Counted from the stretch's first letter, positions 25,861-34,532 are shown. The stretch: 39,857 nucleotides of DNA from Bacteroidales bacterium M5 (GCA_001689535.1 LUJP01000043.1:1-39857), one strand, 5' to 3'. The notes: generated from the sequence alone by a model not told the origin. Numbers and translations: made by a program.

Positions 25861-26937
25861 TCAGAGCATGGCTATGAACTCGTCGAAGAGGAATTCGGTG
25901 TCCTTGGGTCCGGAGCTTGCCTCGGGATGGAACTGCGCCGAGAAGAAGGGGAGTGTCTTGTGGCGGATACCTTCGTTGGTACCGTCGTTCATGTTGACGA
26001 ACAGCGCTTCCCAGTCGGAAGGAAGGGTCTCCTGGTCTACCGCAAAACCGTGGTTCTGCGAGGTGACGTAGCAGAGATTGGTTCCCACGCGGCGCACCGG
26101 CTGATTGTGGCTGCGGTGGCCGTATTTGAGCTTGTAGGTGGTGGCGCCGGCGGCTTTGGCAAGGAGCTGGTTGCCCATGCAGATGCCGCATATCGGTTTG
26201 CCTATGGCCATTGCCTTGCGGATGTTCTCTACGGTCTTCACGGCCATGTCGGGGTTGCCGGGGCCGTTGGATATGAAGAGGCCGTCGTAGGGGATGGTGG
26301 TGAAGTCGTAGTCCCAGGGTACCATCACCACCTTTACACCGCGACGTGTGAGGCAGCGGATGATGTTGTGCTTCACACCGCAGTCAACGAGCACCACGGT
26401 TTTCTCGCCCTGTCCGTGGATTTCAACCTCAGAACAGCTCACTTTGGCCACAAGGTTTTCGGCGTTAGGGTCGTAGAAGGGAACGGCGTTCTCGTCGTCG
26501 CCCTCGATCACAATCTTTCCGAGCATTGAGCCTTTCTCGCGCAGATGCTTGGTGAGTGCGCGGGTGTCTATGCCGTAGATGCCGGGTATTTTTTCTTCCT
26601 TGAGCCAGTCGGCGAGTGAACGGTCGGCCTGCCAGTGGGAGTGGAGGAACGAATAGTCCTGGGCCACGATGGCACGGCAGTGGATGTGGTCGCTCTCGTA
26701 GTATTCGCTCACATCGTCTTTCTCGCGCCGGGGGGGCACGCCGTAGTTTCCGAGAATGGGATAGGTGGTGACGAGTATCTGACCCTCGTAGGAAGGGTCG
26801 GTGAGGCTTTCGGGATACCCTGTCATAGCAGTGTTGAATACTGTTTCGCCCGAGGTTGATGCCTCATATCCAAATGATTTGCCCTCAAATCTTGTACCGT
26901 CTTCAAGAATGAGTACCGCTGACTTGTCTTTTCGCAT
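25861..26937 (-). CDS. carA: Carbamoyl-phosphate synthase small subunit CarA
   Basis: A 358-residue glutaminase subunit that feeds ammonia to CarB. The N-terminal CPSase_sm domain (about 1-140) shows GETVFNTAMTGYPESLTDPS at 30-49. The C-terminal class I glutamine amidotransferase has the nucleophile C253 in CGICMGNQLL and H337/E339 in QFHPEAS. A longer frame reaches 26994, but the upstream promoter would start transcription near 26990, so that ATG would be at or before the transcript start. The ATG at 26937 (MRKDKSAVLILEDGTRFEG) also gives the normal N terminus. The usual GHQ of the nucleophile loop is GNQ here. Confidence 0.95.
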   Translation of the reverse strand: MRKDKSAVLILEDGTRFEGKSFGYEASTSGETVFNTAMTGYPESLTDPSYEGQILVTTYPILGNYGVPPRREKDDVSEYYESDHIHCRAIVAQDYSFLHSHWQADRSLADWLKEEKIPGIYGIDTRALTKHLREKGSMLGKIVIEGDDENAVPFYDPNAENLVAKVSCSEVEIHGQGEKTVVLVDCGVKHNIIRCLTRRGVKVVMVPWDYDFTTIPYDGLFISNGPGNPDMAVKTVENIRKAMAIGKPICGICMGNQLLAKAAGATTYKLKYGHRSHNQPVRRVGTNLCYVTSQNHGFAVDQETLPSDWEALFVNMNDGTNEGIRHKTLPFFSAQFHPEASSGPKDTEFLFDEFIAML

Positions 26938-26995
26938 GCGATAGAAAATTGAATGGTAATCTGTGGTTCGCAAGATTTCTATCGTGAAAACCATG

Positions 26996-27027
26996 CAAAA
27001 TTACATAAAAGCGTCTATCCCCGCAAA
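26996..27027 (-). promoter_or_regulatory. Promoter of the carAB-prmC-recX-comF operon
   Basis: On the minus strand, TTTG (27027-27024), a 20-base spacer and TAATTTTG (27003-26996) match the Bacteroidota consensus TTTG-N20-TAnnTTTG exactly. Transcription should begin near 26990, leaving a leader of about 50 bases before the carA ATG at 26937. Confidence 0.85.
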
Positions 27028-27039
27028 TTTTTGTGGAGG

Positions 27040-27082
27040 GTGAAAAGCAATCCGGGCGGCGCAGGGTGAGTGCGCCGCCCGG
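27040..27082 (-). terminator. Rho-independent terminator after the sulfotransferase gene
   Basis: A perfect 12-base stem, CCGGGCGGCGCA at 27052-27063 and its complement at 27071-27082, closes a seven-base loop. On the minus strand it is followed by ATTGCTTTTC. It lies 37 bases past the stop of the sulfotransferase gene and just before the car promoter. Confidence 0.9.
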
Positions 27083-27118
27083 AGTATGGGATAGGAAGTT
27101 TCAGTCTTTAAGCTGAAA

Positions 27119-28540
27119 TCAGATGTCCTGATAGTAATACGAACGGTAGGAGATACCTGTGCGTTTGATTACCTTGAGAATCTTGCCGGTCTTGTCGGTG
27201 AACACGTTGCAGCGGCCCAGGGTGCTGCCGAACATGAGCATTTCGCCGTCGCGGATGAGCTGGACGTTGCTTCGGTCGGTTGAGCTGTATTCCGAGGGGA
27301 TGGGAACCGAGAGGGTGACTTTGGCTTTCATGGCCACGGGATCTATCTCATATATTATGGCACGCGAGAAGCCGCGGCTGGAGCCGTTGTCGTAGCAGAG
27401 CACTTTGTCCGGCGCCAGAGGCTCGGCGGCATGGATGCCGCTGGCAAAATCGGCTTCGTCAAGCTCCACATTTCCTGCGGGGCCCACACGATATAGCACT
27501 TTGCCCGTGCTCGCCTCGATTTTCCAGAGTTCGTTGGGGCGGTTGAATGTCATGTAGTAATCGCCGTTTGAATCCCAGTTGACGGAATTGGCATGGAGAA
27601 AGTCCTTTACGGCACCGCCTTCAAGAATCATTTCTCCGGTGTCGTAGGGGGTGATCTCGCCGAAGTTATCCCATTTCCGGATTACATTGCCGGCAGGAGA
27701 GATGATGGTGAATCCGTCGCCCCACACATCGGCGTCGGTGTCGAGGCCGAATTGCGAGAGGTCGAACTTTTTGATGGTGTTGCACACCATGATGAGGTTG
27801 CCGTCGGGGGTGAATTTTATGTCATGGTGGGGGTAGGGCACATTGTCGTCCGAGGCTACCCACTGTACGTCGCGGTTGCCTTCGAGATCGAGGGTGATGA
27901 TCTTGTCGCAGAGGCGCTGGAAGTTCTTGCTGTTGACGCCGTCGCGGAAGCCGGTGAGGACGCACAGCTTGCGGTGGTCGGTGTCGTAATGGGCCATGCG
28001 TATCGCCTGGTCGAACTTCTCATACCATACTATGTTGCCGTCCATGTCACAGAAGGTGATGTATCCGGGCTTGGAAGCGACCCATTGCAGTATATATCCG
28101 TCGGTGGGCGCTCCAGGGTTGTCCACTGTCACATGATATACCGGAAGTTCTGGAGGAGCTATGGAGGTATGGAAGGTGTATTCTCCTTCCTGACGCTGGC
28201 CGTTGATGTTGACGGCGAAAGTATAGTCGGTATTGAATCTCACGAATGTGATAACCGGAGCGGCCTTGAACTGAGCCGACTGAACTTCATGCGTTGTGCG
28301 CTCGGTTTCGGGCTTGCCGGTCTCCCAGTAGGAGAGGGTCACTTCGGCATCGTCAGAAAGCGTGACGCTCACGGGATAACGCAAGGCATTCTCGGGGTCG
28401 GTGGTGATGGTGACCTCGGTGAGGGTTATTTTCTTTTCAGGCTCGTTGTCGTCGCTGCATGATGTAAGAGAGAATCCGGCGGCGAGGGCCACTGCGGCTG
28501 AGAGGAGAATGCGTAGCTGTAATGAGTGTAGGAGTTGCAT
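27119..28540 (-). CDS. Aryl-sulfate sulfotransferase (ASST), lipoprotein form
   Basis: A 473-residue predicted lipoprotein: signal peptide with C28 in SLTSC, followed by SDDNEPE, which resembles the Bacteroidales surface-export signal. An N-terminal beta domain (about 35-130) precedes a propeller of the arylsulfotransferase family, which moves sulfate from phenol sulfate esters to other phenols without PAPS. Likely active-site residues by motif: H238/H239 (YPHHDIKFTPDGN), H316 and N318 (FLHANSVNWD), R334 (FNRPNE) and the probable nucleophile H370 (SGIHAAEPL). The H-x-N pair and the 18-residue H-to-R spacing agree with what I recall of the E. coli enzyme (H356, N358, R374, H436). Downstream FSRAIIYEID is also a family feature. 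The gene is last in a susC-susD-lipoprotein locus. Substrate unknown. Confidence 0.85.
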   Translation of the reverse strand: MQLLHSLQLRILLSAAVALAAGFSLTSCSDDNEPEKKITLTEVTITTDPENALRYPVSVTLSDDAEVTLSYWETGKPETERTTHEVQSAQFKAAPVITFVRFNTDYTFAVNINGQRQEGEYTFHTSIAPPELPVYHVTVDNPGAPTDGYILQWVASKPGYITFCDMDGNIVWYEKFDQAIRMAHYDTDHRKLCVLTGFRDGVNSKNFQRLCDKIITLDLEGNRDVQWVASDDNVPYPHHDIKFTPDGNLIMVCNTIKKFDLSQFGLDTDADVWGDGFTIISPAGNVIRKWDNFGEITPYDTGEMILEGGAVKDFLHANSVNWDSNGDYYMTFNRPNELWKIEASTGKVLYRVGPAGNVELDEADFASGIHAAEPLAPDKVLCYDNGSSRGFSRAIIYEIDPVAMKAKVTLSVPIPSEYSSTDRSNVQLIRDGEMLMFGSTLGRCNVFTDKTGKILKVIKRTGISYRSYYYQDI

Positions 28541-28630
28541 TTGATAGCGATTGGGTTTATTGTGATATTTGTGTAAATGACGTTGCTGTGTAAACGTTTC
28601 GGTGTATAAACAACGGTGGATTACTGCTTA

Positions 28631-29368
28631 TTATTGTCCGACGGGCTCCGGGGCCGTGGCTTTATGGCCTGTGAAGCTTACGCGGTCGTATAGCGCGGTA
28701 TAGTCTGACGTGGAGATGGTGTCGCCTATAAACATGAGGTTTTCCACGCTGCACTGGATAGCGAACCCTATTTCGGGCCCGTAGTCGAGTTTCTGACGCT
28801 GTTTTTCCTGAGAGTCGATGCTCCAGATGGCTGTGTATTTGCCGTCGGTGCCGGTCTCGAGCTTTATGGAGAAGTCATGCCATCCCGGCTTGATGGGGGT
28901 GTAACCGGAGATGAAAGGGAAGTCCTGGCTGGTCATGCACGCAAGCAGTTCGTCGGGCGCCACATCATGCTGTGCTCTTATCTCGGCTTTGCCGGGGCCC
29001 ACTTCGAAATCAAGTTCATGGTGGTCATCATGATAAATCCACGACCCGATGCTCACCTGTTCGCCGGGACCGATGGCCGGCACGTATGTGCGCCAGTAAT
29101 ATGTTCCGTCGGCATAATCGCTGTCGTCGGTGTGCATTTTGGTGCGGTCGTGCGTATATGCGCGGGTGGTGAGTGCCAGTTGGCCGTCGAGGATAGCCCA
29201 TTGGGTTACGGTGGCGGTGTCCTGATGATAATAATTCCAGCCGTCGGCGTTGTCGAAGTTCCATTCGGCGGTGATGGTGTCGGAACCGTTATCATGGCCG
29301 TTGGTACCATGGCAGCCTGGCAGGAGTACGGCAGCAGCCACCATGAGAAGTAAATGTAGTTTAGTCAT
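28631..29368 (-). CDS. Small lipoprotein with ConA/GH16-like fold
   Basis: A 245-residue predicted lipoprotein (C19 in LLPGC). From about residue 33 it looks like a concanavalin-A-like jelly roll: WNFDNADGW at the start, TYYWRTYVPAIG at 89-100, GSWIYHDDHHELDFEVG at 108-124 and WHDFSIKLETGTDGKYTAIWSID at 163-185. ELDFE at 118-122 fits the ExDxE catalytic pattern of GH16-type glucanases, with E118 as nucleophile and E122 as acid/base if it is an enzyme. The protein is shorter than most GH16 enzymes, and the WP element before the motif is absent, so it may only bind a glycan or glycoside. It lies between susD and the sulfotransferase gene, 90 bases from the latter, and its start is 12 bases past a terminator T-run. 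Confidence 0.6.
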   Translation of the reverse strand: MTKLHLLLMVAAAVLLPGCHGTNGHDNGSDTITAEWNFDNADGWNYYHQDTATVTQWAILDGQLALTTRAYTHDRTKMHTDDSDYADGTYYWRTYVPAIGPGEQVSIGSWIYHDDHHELDFEVGPGKAEIRAQHDVAPDELLACMTSQDFPFISGYTPIKPGWHDFSIKLETGTDGKYTAIWSIDSQEKQRQKLDYGPEIGFAIQCSVENLMFIGDTISTSDYTALYDRVSFTGHKATAPEPVGQ

Positions 29369-29379
29369 GGATGTGATCG

Positions 29380-29434
29380 GGAAAAAAACGACGGGTCCGC
29401 GTCTGCCGTAGGGTCAAGCGACGCGAACCCGTCG
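29380..29434 (-). terminator. Terminator or attenuator hairpin between susD and the downstream lipoprotein gene
   Basis: Arms at 29389-29403 and 29420-29434 form a 15-base stem with a single mismatch around a 16-base loop. Read on the minus strand it is followed by seven Ts (29388-29382). It lies 32 bases after susD and immediately before the lipoprotein ATG, with no promoter between, so the two last genes must depend on read-through, RNA processing or an unrecognised start. Confidence 0.88.
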
Positions 29435-29465
29435 GAAATATTTCAAGTGTCAGAATGCAGGCGCA

Positions 29466-31148
29466 TCAGAAGTTACGAGCGTCAAGCAGTTCGGGGTTGT
29501 AGTCGGTCTCACGCTTGGGGATAGGCATGTAGCGGCGGATATCGTTGTCGGTGAGATTGGTAGGATATACACGCCAGTCGCTGTCGTAGTAGCCGGAGGG
29601 TTTGTTTTCGTTTATCTCTCTCATCTGGGCTATTTCCTTTATGCCGGCGAAGTATTTTTCCATGCGGTCTTTCCACAGACCCATGCGGATGAGGTCGACA
29701 CGGCGCACGCACTCCATTCCGAGTTCCTTGGCGCGCTCGTCGCAGATGCCGCTACGCAAAGCCTCCTTGGTGGAGAAGTCGGCCAGACTCAGGTTGTGGT
29801 CGGAGTTGTGGAAGGCACGCTCACGTATGCGGTTGATGAGGTCGAGCGCGGTCTGCGACGGGCCGTTGATTTCATTGAGAATCTCGGCCTTGCACAGAAT
29901 CATGTCGGCGAAGCGCATCACGGGCATGTTGTTCTGAGTGCGGTAGGTATATTTGAAACTGTTGTGATATTCATACTTGCGTGTGAATACGGTAGATAGC
30001 TCTCCTATAGTTCCGTAGGTCTCGCCGGGTTTGAGGTTGCCGCTGGCGTCGAGATTGCTCTTTGACATCGTTGCCACATCGGCAAGCGAGAGTGGTGCAT
30101 AGTAGTAAGAGGCGGCGGCAGGATTGTCGGCGGTGTTGTAGACGTTAGGGAATTCGCTTACGATCATTACCGAACGGCGCTCGTCGGCGGGATCGAAGCT
30201 CCAGAACTGCTGCAGAGGCACGAGGAAGAGGTTCCAGCCCATATCGTAGTCCCAGTTGGTGAACATCATGCCGAGGTCCCATGCCGCGGAGCTAATGCTT
30301 TCCTTGGCGCGGATTGTGAACATGAGCTCGTCGTTGTAAAGTGTGGCGTCGGTGTTGGGGTCAAACACATCCCAGATGTTGTTCTGGAGATTGTAGACGC
30401 TTCCTTCCATGGCCAGGACGTCGTTTACAGCCTCAAGGGCCTGATTCCATTTGGCCTGGTCGTCGCCGCCGTTGAGACGGAGGCGTCCGGCCTGACGCAT
30501 GTAGAGGCGCACGAGAAATCCGCGTACGGAGCCGAGGGTGGGACGGCCGGCGTCGTCGCGGCTGTCATATTTCTCCGGCAGGGTCATGGCAGCCTTGAGG
30601 TCGGTTTCGATGGCGTTTTCAATGTCATCGAGAGAGGCCAGAGGCAGTTTCTCTTTCACGTCGATATCGCTCGACAGAACCAGAGGCACGCGATAGAAGA
30701 GGTCGGAAAGCTGCATGTAGGCATAAGCCCTCATGAAATGGGCTTCGGCTATCATCTGGTCCTTGTTGGCGTCGGTGAAAAGGGCGTCGTCCATCGCGCC
30801 CACGCGGTCGATCACGATGTTGGCACGTGAGGAAACCTGGAAGAAGTTGTCCCAGCAGGTGGTGAGATGCGATGAGGTGCGTATGGCCTCGTCGTTGAGC
30901 ACCTCGAATGCCGATACACCCTGGTCGAAGCAAACGTCGGTTACGCCGTCGGAAGCCTGGAACATCGGGTCGCGGTAGATCTGGTGGAGCGGCTCGTACA
31001 TGGCGTCGACGGCCGCCTGGGCGTTTTCTGCCGAGGTAAAGGCGGTGTCGTCGGTAAGATTGGAATATACGGTTTCTTCTAACTCGTCATGGCAAGAAGC
31101 GAATGCGAACGCCACCAACGGCAGTAGAAGCAATATTTTAGGTTTCAT
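29466..31148 (-). CDS. SusD/RagB-family nutrient-binding outer-membrane lipoprotein
   Basis: A 560-residue surface lipoprotein that forms the lid of a SusC transporter. Signal peptide with C19 (AFASC), then the acidic HDELEETVYSNLTDD. TPR-like helices follow, with the family features FTSAENAQAAVDAMYEPL, AEAHFMRAYAYMQLSDLFYRVPLVL near 134-158 and the C-terminal RYADI-like RFADMILCKAEILNEING and LINRIRERAF. The end (PIPKRETDYNPELLDARNF) matches the usual SusD finish of PIPQ-E...NP-L-QN. The length is normal. It follows susC by 32 bases. Binding specificity cannot be inferred from sequence alone. Confidence 0.95.
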   Translation of the reverse strand: MKPKILLLLPLVAFAFASCHDELEETVYSNLTDDTAFTSAENAQAAVDAMYEPLHQIYRDPMFQASDGVTDVCFDQGVSAFEVLNDEAIRTSSHLTTCWDNFFQVSSRANIVIDRVGAMDDALFTDANKDQMIAEAHFMRAYAYMQLSDLFYRVPLVLSSDIDVKEKLPLASLDDIENAIETDLKAAMTLPEKYDSRDDAGRPTLGSVRGFLVRLYMRQAGRLRLNGGDDQAKWNQALEAVNDVLAMEGSVYNLQNNIWDVFDPNTDATLYNDELMFTIRAKESISSAAWDLGMMFTNWDYDMGWNLFLVPLQQFWSFDPADERRSVMIVSEFPNVYNTADNPAAASYYYAPLSLADVATMSKSNLDASGNLKPGETYGTIGELSTVFTRKYEYHNSFKYTYRTQNNMPVMRFADMILCKAEILNEINGPSQTALDLINRIRERAFHNSDHNLSLADFSTKEALRSGICDERAKELGMECVRRVDLIRMGLWKDRMEKYFAGIKEIAQMREINENKPSGYYDSDWRVYPTNLTDNDIRRYMPIPKRETDYNPELLDARNF

Positions 31149-31180
31149 GATTTATCTTGTTTTTCAGATGGTGGAATGGG

Positions 31181-34100
31181 TTAGAATGTGATTTTTGCAC
31201 CGCAGTTGAACGCACGGTAGCTGGGATAGGTACAGTAGTCGAGACCCTGTCCGATTGAGCTTGCTCCATTCACACTGACTTCGGGGTCGAAACCGGAGTA
31301 GCTGGTGATGGTGAAGAGTCGCTGCGCGCCCACGAATACGCGGAAGTTCTGGATGTACTTGGCCAGACCCAGCTTGGCAACCGGCAGTGTGTAGCCGAGC
31401 TCGATGCTGGAGAGGCGGAGGAAGCTTGCGTCCTCAACGAATTTGGTGTTGACAAACGAGCCGTACTGGTTGCCGCCGTCCTTGCGCCAGGTGGTGGCGG
31501 GGATGTTGTTGTTGGGGTTGGTCTTTGTCCAGCGATACATGGATGATTTGAGACGTCCGAGGTCTTCAAACACCACATTGTTGACGTTGATCATGTCCTG
31601 GCCGATGTTGGCGTCGAAGAAGAACGAGAAGTCGAAATCGCGGAAGCGGAAGTTGTTGCCCCAGCCGATTACCAGGTCGGGGTTACCGTTGCCTATCACT
31701 TTGCGGTCGTTGGTGTCGATTATGCCGTTGCCGTCAAGATCCTTGAATTTGGGATGTCCGGGAACGGAGCCGGGCTGGGGAGCGTAGGTTTCGCCTTCCT
31801 GAATCACGCCGTCGAACACATAGCCGTAGATGGAGCTCAGAGGCATGCCTTTCTCCACTTTCATGTATTCTGTGGAGTTGTACCATCCCTGAGGCATGAT
31901 GGAGATGTAAGTGGGGTCGGTGATATCAACGACTTTGCCTTTATTGGCACCCAGGTTGAGGGTGGTTGACCATGAGAAGTCTTTCTTGGCGAAGGGATTG
32001 TATTTGATGAAGAGTTCCCATCCGCGGTTGTCGATGGTGCCGTTGTTGCCAAGGGTGGTCTGCAGGCCGATTGTGGATGTGGAGATGTTGATGGGGTTGA
32101 GCAGGTCGGTGGTCTTTTTGTAATACCAGTCGAAGTTCACTTCAACGAGTCCGTTCCACAGAAGGGCGTCGAAGCCGAGGTCCCACTGCGAGGTTGTCTC
32201 CCATTTGAGGTTGGGGTTGCCGGCGTTGTTGGGGTACATGCCTTTCACCACGTCGTCGCCGCCCAGATATACGTTGGCGAACGCATAGGTACGGAGGGAT
32301 TTATAGGAACCGATGGCGTCATTACCTGTGCGTCCGTAGCTTGCACGGATCTTGAAGTTGGTCACTACGTTGCGCCAGAAGTCCATGAATCTCTCGTCGC
32401 CGAGCTGCCATGCCACGGATGCGGAGGGGAAGTAGCCCCATTTGTTGCCGGTACCGAAGTTTGAGGCGCCGTCGGCGCGGATACTTGCGTTGATGATGTA
32501 TTTGTTCATGAGCACATACTCGGCGCGGCCGAAGTATGACATGTTGGTCTTGTCGGTGCGGCTTGTGCTGATCCAGTCGATTACCTGGGCGGCTCCCATG
32601 TTGTTGAAGGAGAAGGCGTCGGTGGTGAAGTCGTGGGCCTGCATGCCGGAGTATTCATATTTGTTCTTTATGTACGACAGACCGGCCATCACTTTCACGT
32701 CGTGGTTGTCGCCGAACTGCTGATGATAGGTGAGCACACCGTCCACCTGATGATAGTCGGTGTTCTCGATCTCGTTTGAGGCGAGGCCGTTGTTGGCCAG
32801 ACCCACGGTGGTGTCGCGGCTGTAGTATTTCTGATATTTGTCGGTGGAGTTGCTGAACGAATACTGAACGCGGGCGGTGAGCTGCGGGATAATCTTGGCC
32901 TCTCCCCAGAAGGTGTAGTTGGCGTTGGTGGAGGAGTTCTTGAAATCGCGGCTCATGATATCGGCGTACAGACCGTTGCGACGTCCTTTCTCACCGAATA
33001 CGTTGATGCCTTCCGGACTGTTTGTGGTCAGAGGGCTGGCATTGAATATGGCGTAGATGGTGTTGTCGGTCGAGGTGGTCGTGCCCATGTTGAGGTAGTT
33101 CTTGGTGGAGCGGGTGATGTAGGATGTGGCTCCTGCCGAGATGTGTTTTGAAATTTTGAACTCGGCGTTGATACGGGCGGTCAGACGGTCATAGTCTGTA
33201 TTGGGAAGGATACCCTGGTCGTCGGTGTAGGACATGGAGGCTGCCACGTTGATGCGCTCGGAACCGCCGGCCACCTGCACGTTGTGGGTCTGAGTGGTGG
33301 AAGTGCGCGTCAGCTCCTTGAACCAGTCGGTACCGGCTCCTTTGTAGGCGAGCTGGTTGACGGTGTAGGGCGGATTGCCGCTCGAACCGTTGTCTTCCCA
33401 CTGCTGCATGGCGGTTTTCATGATGTCCTGGGCGTCCATCAGCTCGTAGGGGTTGTGGAGGAATTTGGCGGCCATGTCATAGGCATAGGAGATGGTGAAC
33501 TTCCCTTCTTTGCCTTTCTTTGTGGTCACGAGCACAACACCGTTGGCGCCGCGAGCACCGTAAATTGCCGTGGCGGCGGCATCTTTCAGAATCTCGATGG
33601 ATTCGATGTCGTTGGGGTTGATGTTGAGACCGCCGGTTGTCTGAAGTCCGTCTATGATGTATAGGGGCTCGTTGCTTGAGCTGATGGATGAGGCGCCGCG
33701 CACGCGGATGGTGGTGAGACCACCGGGTTCCATGGATGTCTGGCGCACGTGCACACCGGCCGCACGGCCTTTGATGAGCTCGGCGGTATTGACAATCACA
33801 CCGGCCTGGATGTTCTCGGGCTTGATGGATGCGATTGAACCCGCAAGGTCGCGCTTTTTCGTCACGCCGTAACCTACGGCCACAACTTCTTCAAGCACTT
33901 TTGAGTCAGACTCCATGCGGATTTCGATGTTGTCTGATTTGATGACCTGACTTACCGGACGCATGCCGATGTAGGTGATTTTCAGGGTCTGGCCGATTTT
34001 GGCGTTTATTACAAACTTGCCGTCGGCATCGGTGGCTGTGCCGGATTTCGAGCCGGCTACAATTACAGAGGCACCCGGAATAGGTGAGTCGTCAGCTGCA

Positions 34101-34189
34101 TCAAGCACTAAGCCATGTATCGCTTGCTGGGCCATGGCTGAAAACGAAAGCAGCATAATGAACAGAAGAATTGTACTAATTCGTTTCAT
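31181..34189 (-). CDS. SusC/RagA-family TonB-linked outer-membrane transporter
   Basis: A 1002-residue TonB-dependent importer. Signal peptide about 1-20 (FSAMAQ). A carboxypeptidase-like regulatory domain spans about 22-110 (GLVLDAADDSPIPGASVIVAG, YIGMRPVSQVI). The plug spans about 115-240: VVAVGYGVTKKRDLAGSIAS, RAAGVHVRQTSMEPGG, RVRGASSISSSNEPLYIIDG and DAAATAIYGARGANGVVLVTTKKG are signature SusC segments. The beta-barrel fills the rest and ends in the aromatic ITF. There is no N-terminal STN signalling domain, so control by a paired ECF sigma/anti-sigma system is unlikely. No hybrid two-component or SusR-type regulator is in the window. The long leader and promoter upstream are described separately. 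Confidence 0.96.
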   Translation of the reverse strand: MKRISTILLFIMLLSFSAMAQQAIHGLVLDAADDSPIPGASVIVAGSKSGTATDADGKFVINAKIGQTLKITYIGMRPVSQVIKSDNIEIRMESDSKVLEEVVAVGYGVTKKRDLAGSIASIKPENIQAGVIVNTAELIKGRAAGVHVRQTSMEPGGLTTIRVRGASSISSSNEPLYIIDGLQTTGGLNINPNDIESIEILKDAAATAIYGARGANGVVLVTTKKGKEGKFTISYAYDMAAKFLHNPYELMDAQDIMKTAMQQWEDNGSSGNPPYTVNQLAYKGAGTDWFKELTRTSTTQTHNVQVAGGSERINVAASMSYTDDQGILPNTDYDRLTARINAEFKISKHISAGATSYITRSTKNYLNMGTTTSTDNTIYAIFNASPLTTNSPEGINVFGEKGRRNGLYADIMSRDFKNSSTNANYTFWGEAKIIPQLTARVQYSFSNSTDKYQKYYSRDTTVGLANNGLASNEIENTDYHQVDGVLTYHQQFGDNHDVKVMAGLSYIKNKYEYSGMQAHDFTTDAFSFNNMGAAQVIDWISTSRTDKTNMSYFGRAEYVLMNKYIINASIRADGASNFGTGNKWGYFPSASVAWQLGDERFMDFWRNVVTNFKIRASYGRTGNDAIGSYKSLRTYAFANVYLGGDDVVKGMYPNNAGNPNLKWETTSQWDLGFDALLWNGLVEVNFDWYYKKTTDLLNPINISTSTIGLQTTLGNNGTIDNRGWELFIKYNPFAKKDFSWSTTLNLGANKGKVVDITDPTYISIMPQGWYNSTEYMKVEKGMPLSSIYGYVFDGVIQEGETYAPQPGSVPGHPKFKDLDGNGIIDTNDRKVIGNGNPDLVIGWGNNFRFRDFDFSFFFDANIGQDMINVNNVVFEDLGRLKSSMYRWTKTNPNNNIPATTWRKDGGNQYGSFVNTKFVEDASFLRLSSIELGYTLPVAKLGLAKYIQNFRVFVGAQRLFTITSYSGFDPEVSVNGASSIGQGLDYCTYPSYRAFNCGAKITF

Positions 34190-34359
34190 AGATTGGGTGT
34201 TATAAAAATAGCTTACGCTTTTGGATTGATTTATGGTTGCTTTTTAGGCTATTGATTGAGTTTCATGATATTTATGCGTAATGCATTCCAATCCTGGAGA
34301 ATCGATGAGTAAAGGAAAAATTAGCTTTAGGGTATCGATTTTGGGGTTAGATTCGGTTG

Positions 34360-34391
34360 CAAATATATGCTTTTTACCTAAAAAATACTAA
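34360..34391 (-). promoter_or_regulatory. Promoter of the susC locus
   Basis: On the minus strand, TTAG (34391-34388), 20 bases, then TATATTTG (34367-34360): a full -7 match and a one-mismatch -33 box. Transcription would start near 34353, leaving an unusually long leader of about 165 bases before susC. The leader holds two ATCGAT sites (34301-34306 and 34334-34339). Together with the fucO terminator this accounts for the 343-base gap 34190-34532. Confidence 0.7.
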
Positions 34392-34462
34392 TTCGTGTGA
34401 AAAAATAATATATGTTGTTCAAAATAAAAAACGGATTTCTGGTTTCAGGAACGGTTGTCTTA

Positions 34463-34503
34463 CGAAAAAAAGAAAGGCAGAAGCCGGTTACAGCTTCTGC
34501 CTT
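34463..34503 (-). terminator. Rho-independent terminator after fucO
   Basis: A perfect 11-base stem, AAGGCAGAAGC at 34474-34484 and GCTTCTGCCTT at 34493-34503, with an eight-base loop, is followed on the minus strand by TTCTTTTTTTCG. It lies 29 bases past the fucO stop. Confidence 0.93.
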
Positions 34504-34532
34504 AAATGGGTTATGGATCTATGCGGGTGGTG

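Noticed and set aside
27593..28462. A 289-codon plus-strand frame opposite the sulfotransferase gene
   Set aside because: The valine/glycine/glutamate-rich composition is typical of an antisense shadow; the minus-strand frame has conserved catalytic motifs.
31181..34189. Control of the susC gene by an ECF sigma/anti-sigma pair
   Set aside because: SusC lacks the N-terminal STN signalling domain and no sigma or anti-sigma gene is adjacent.
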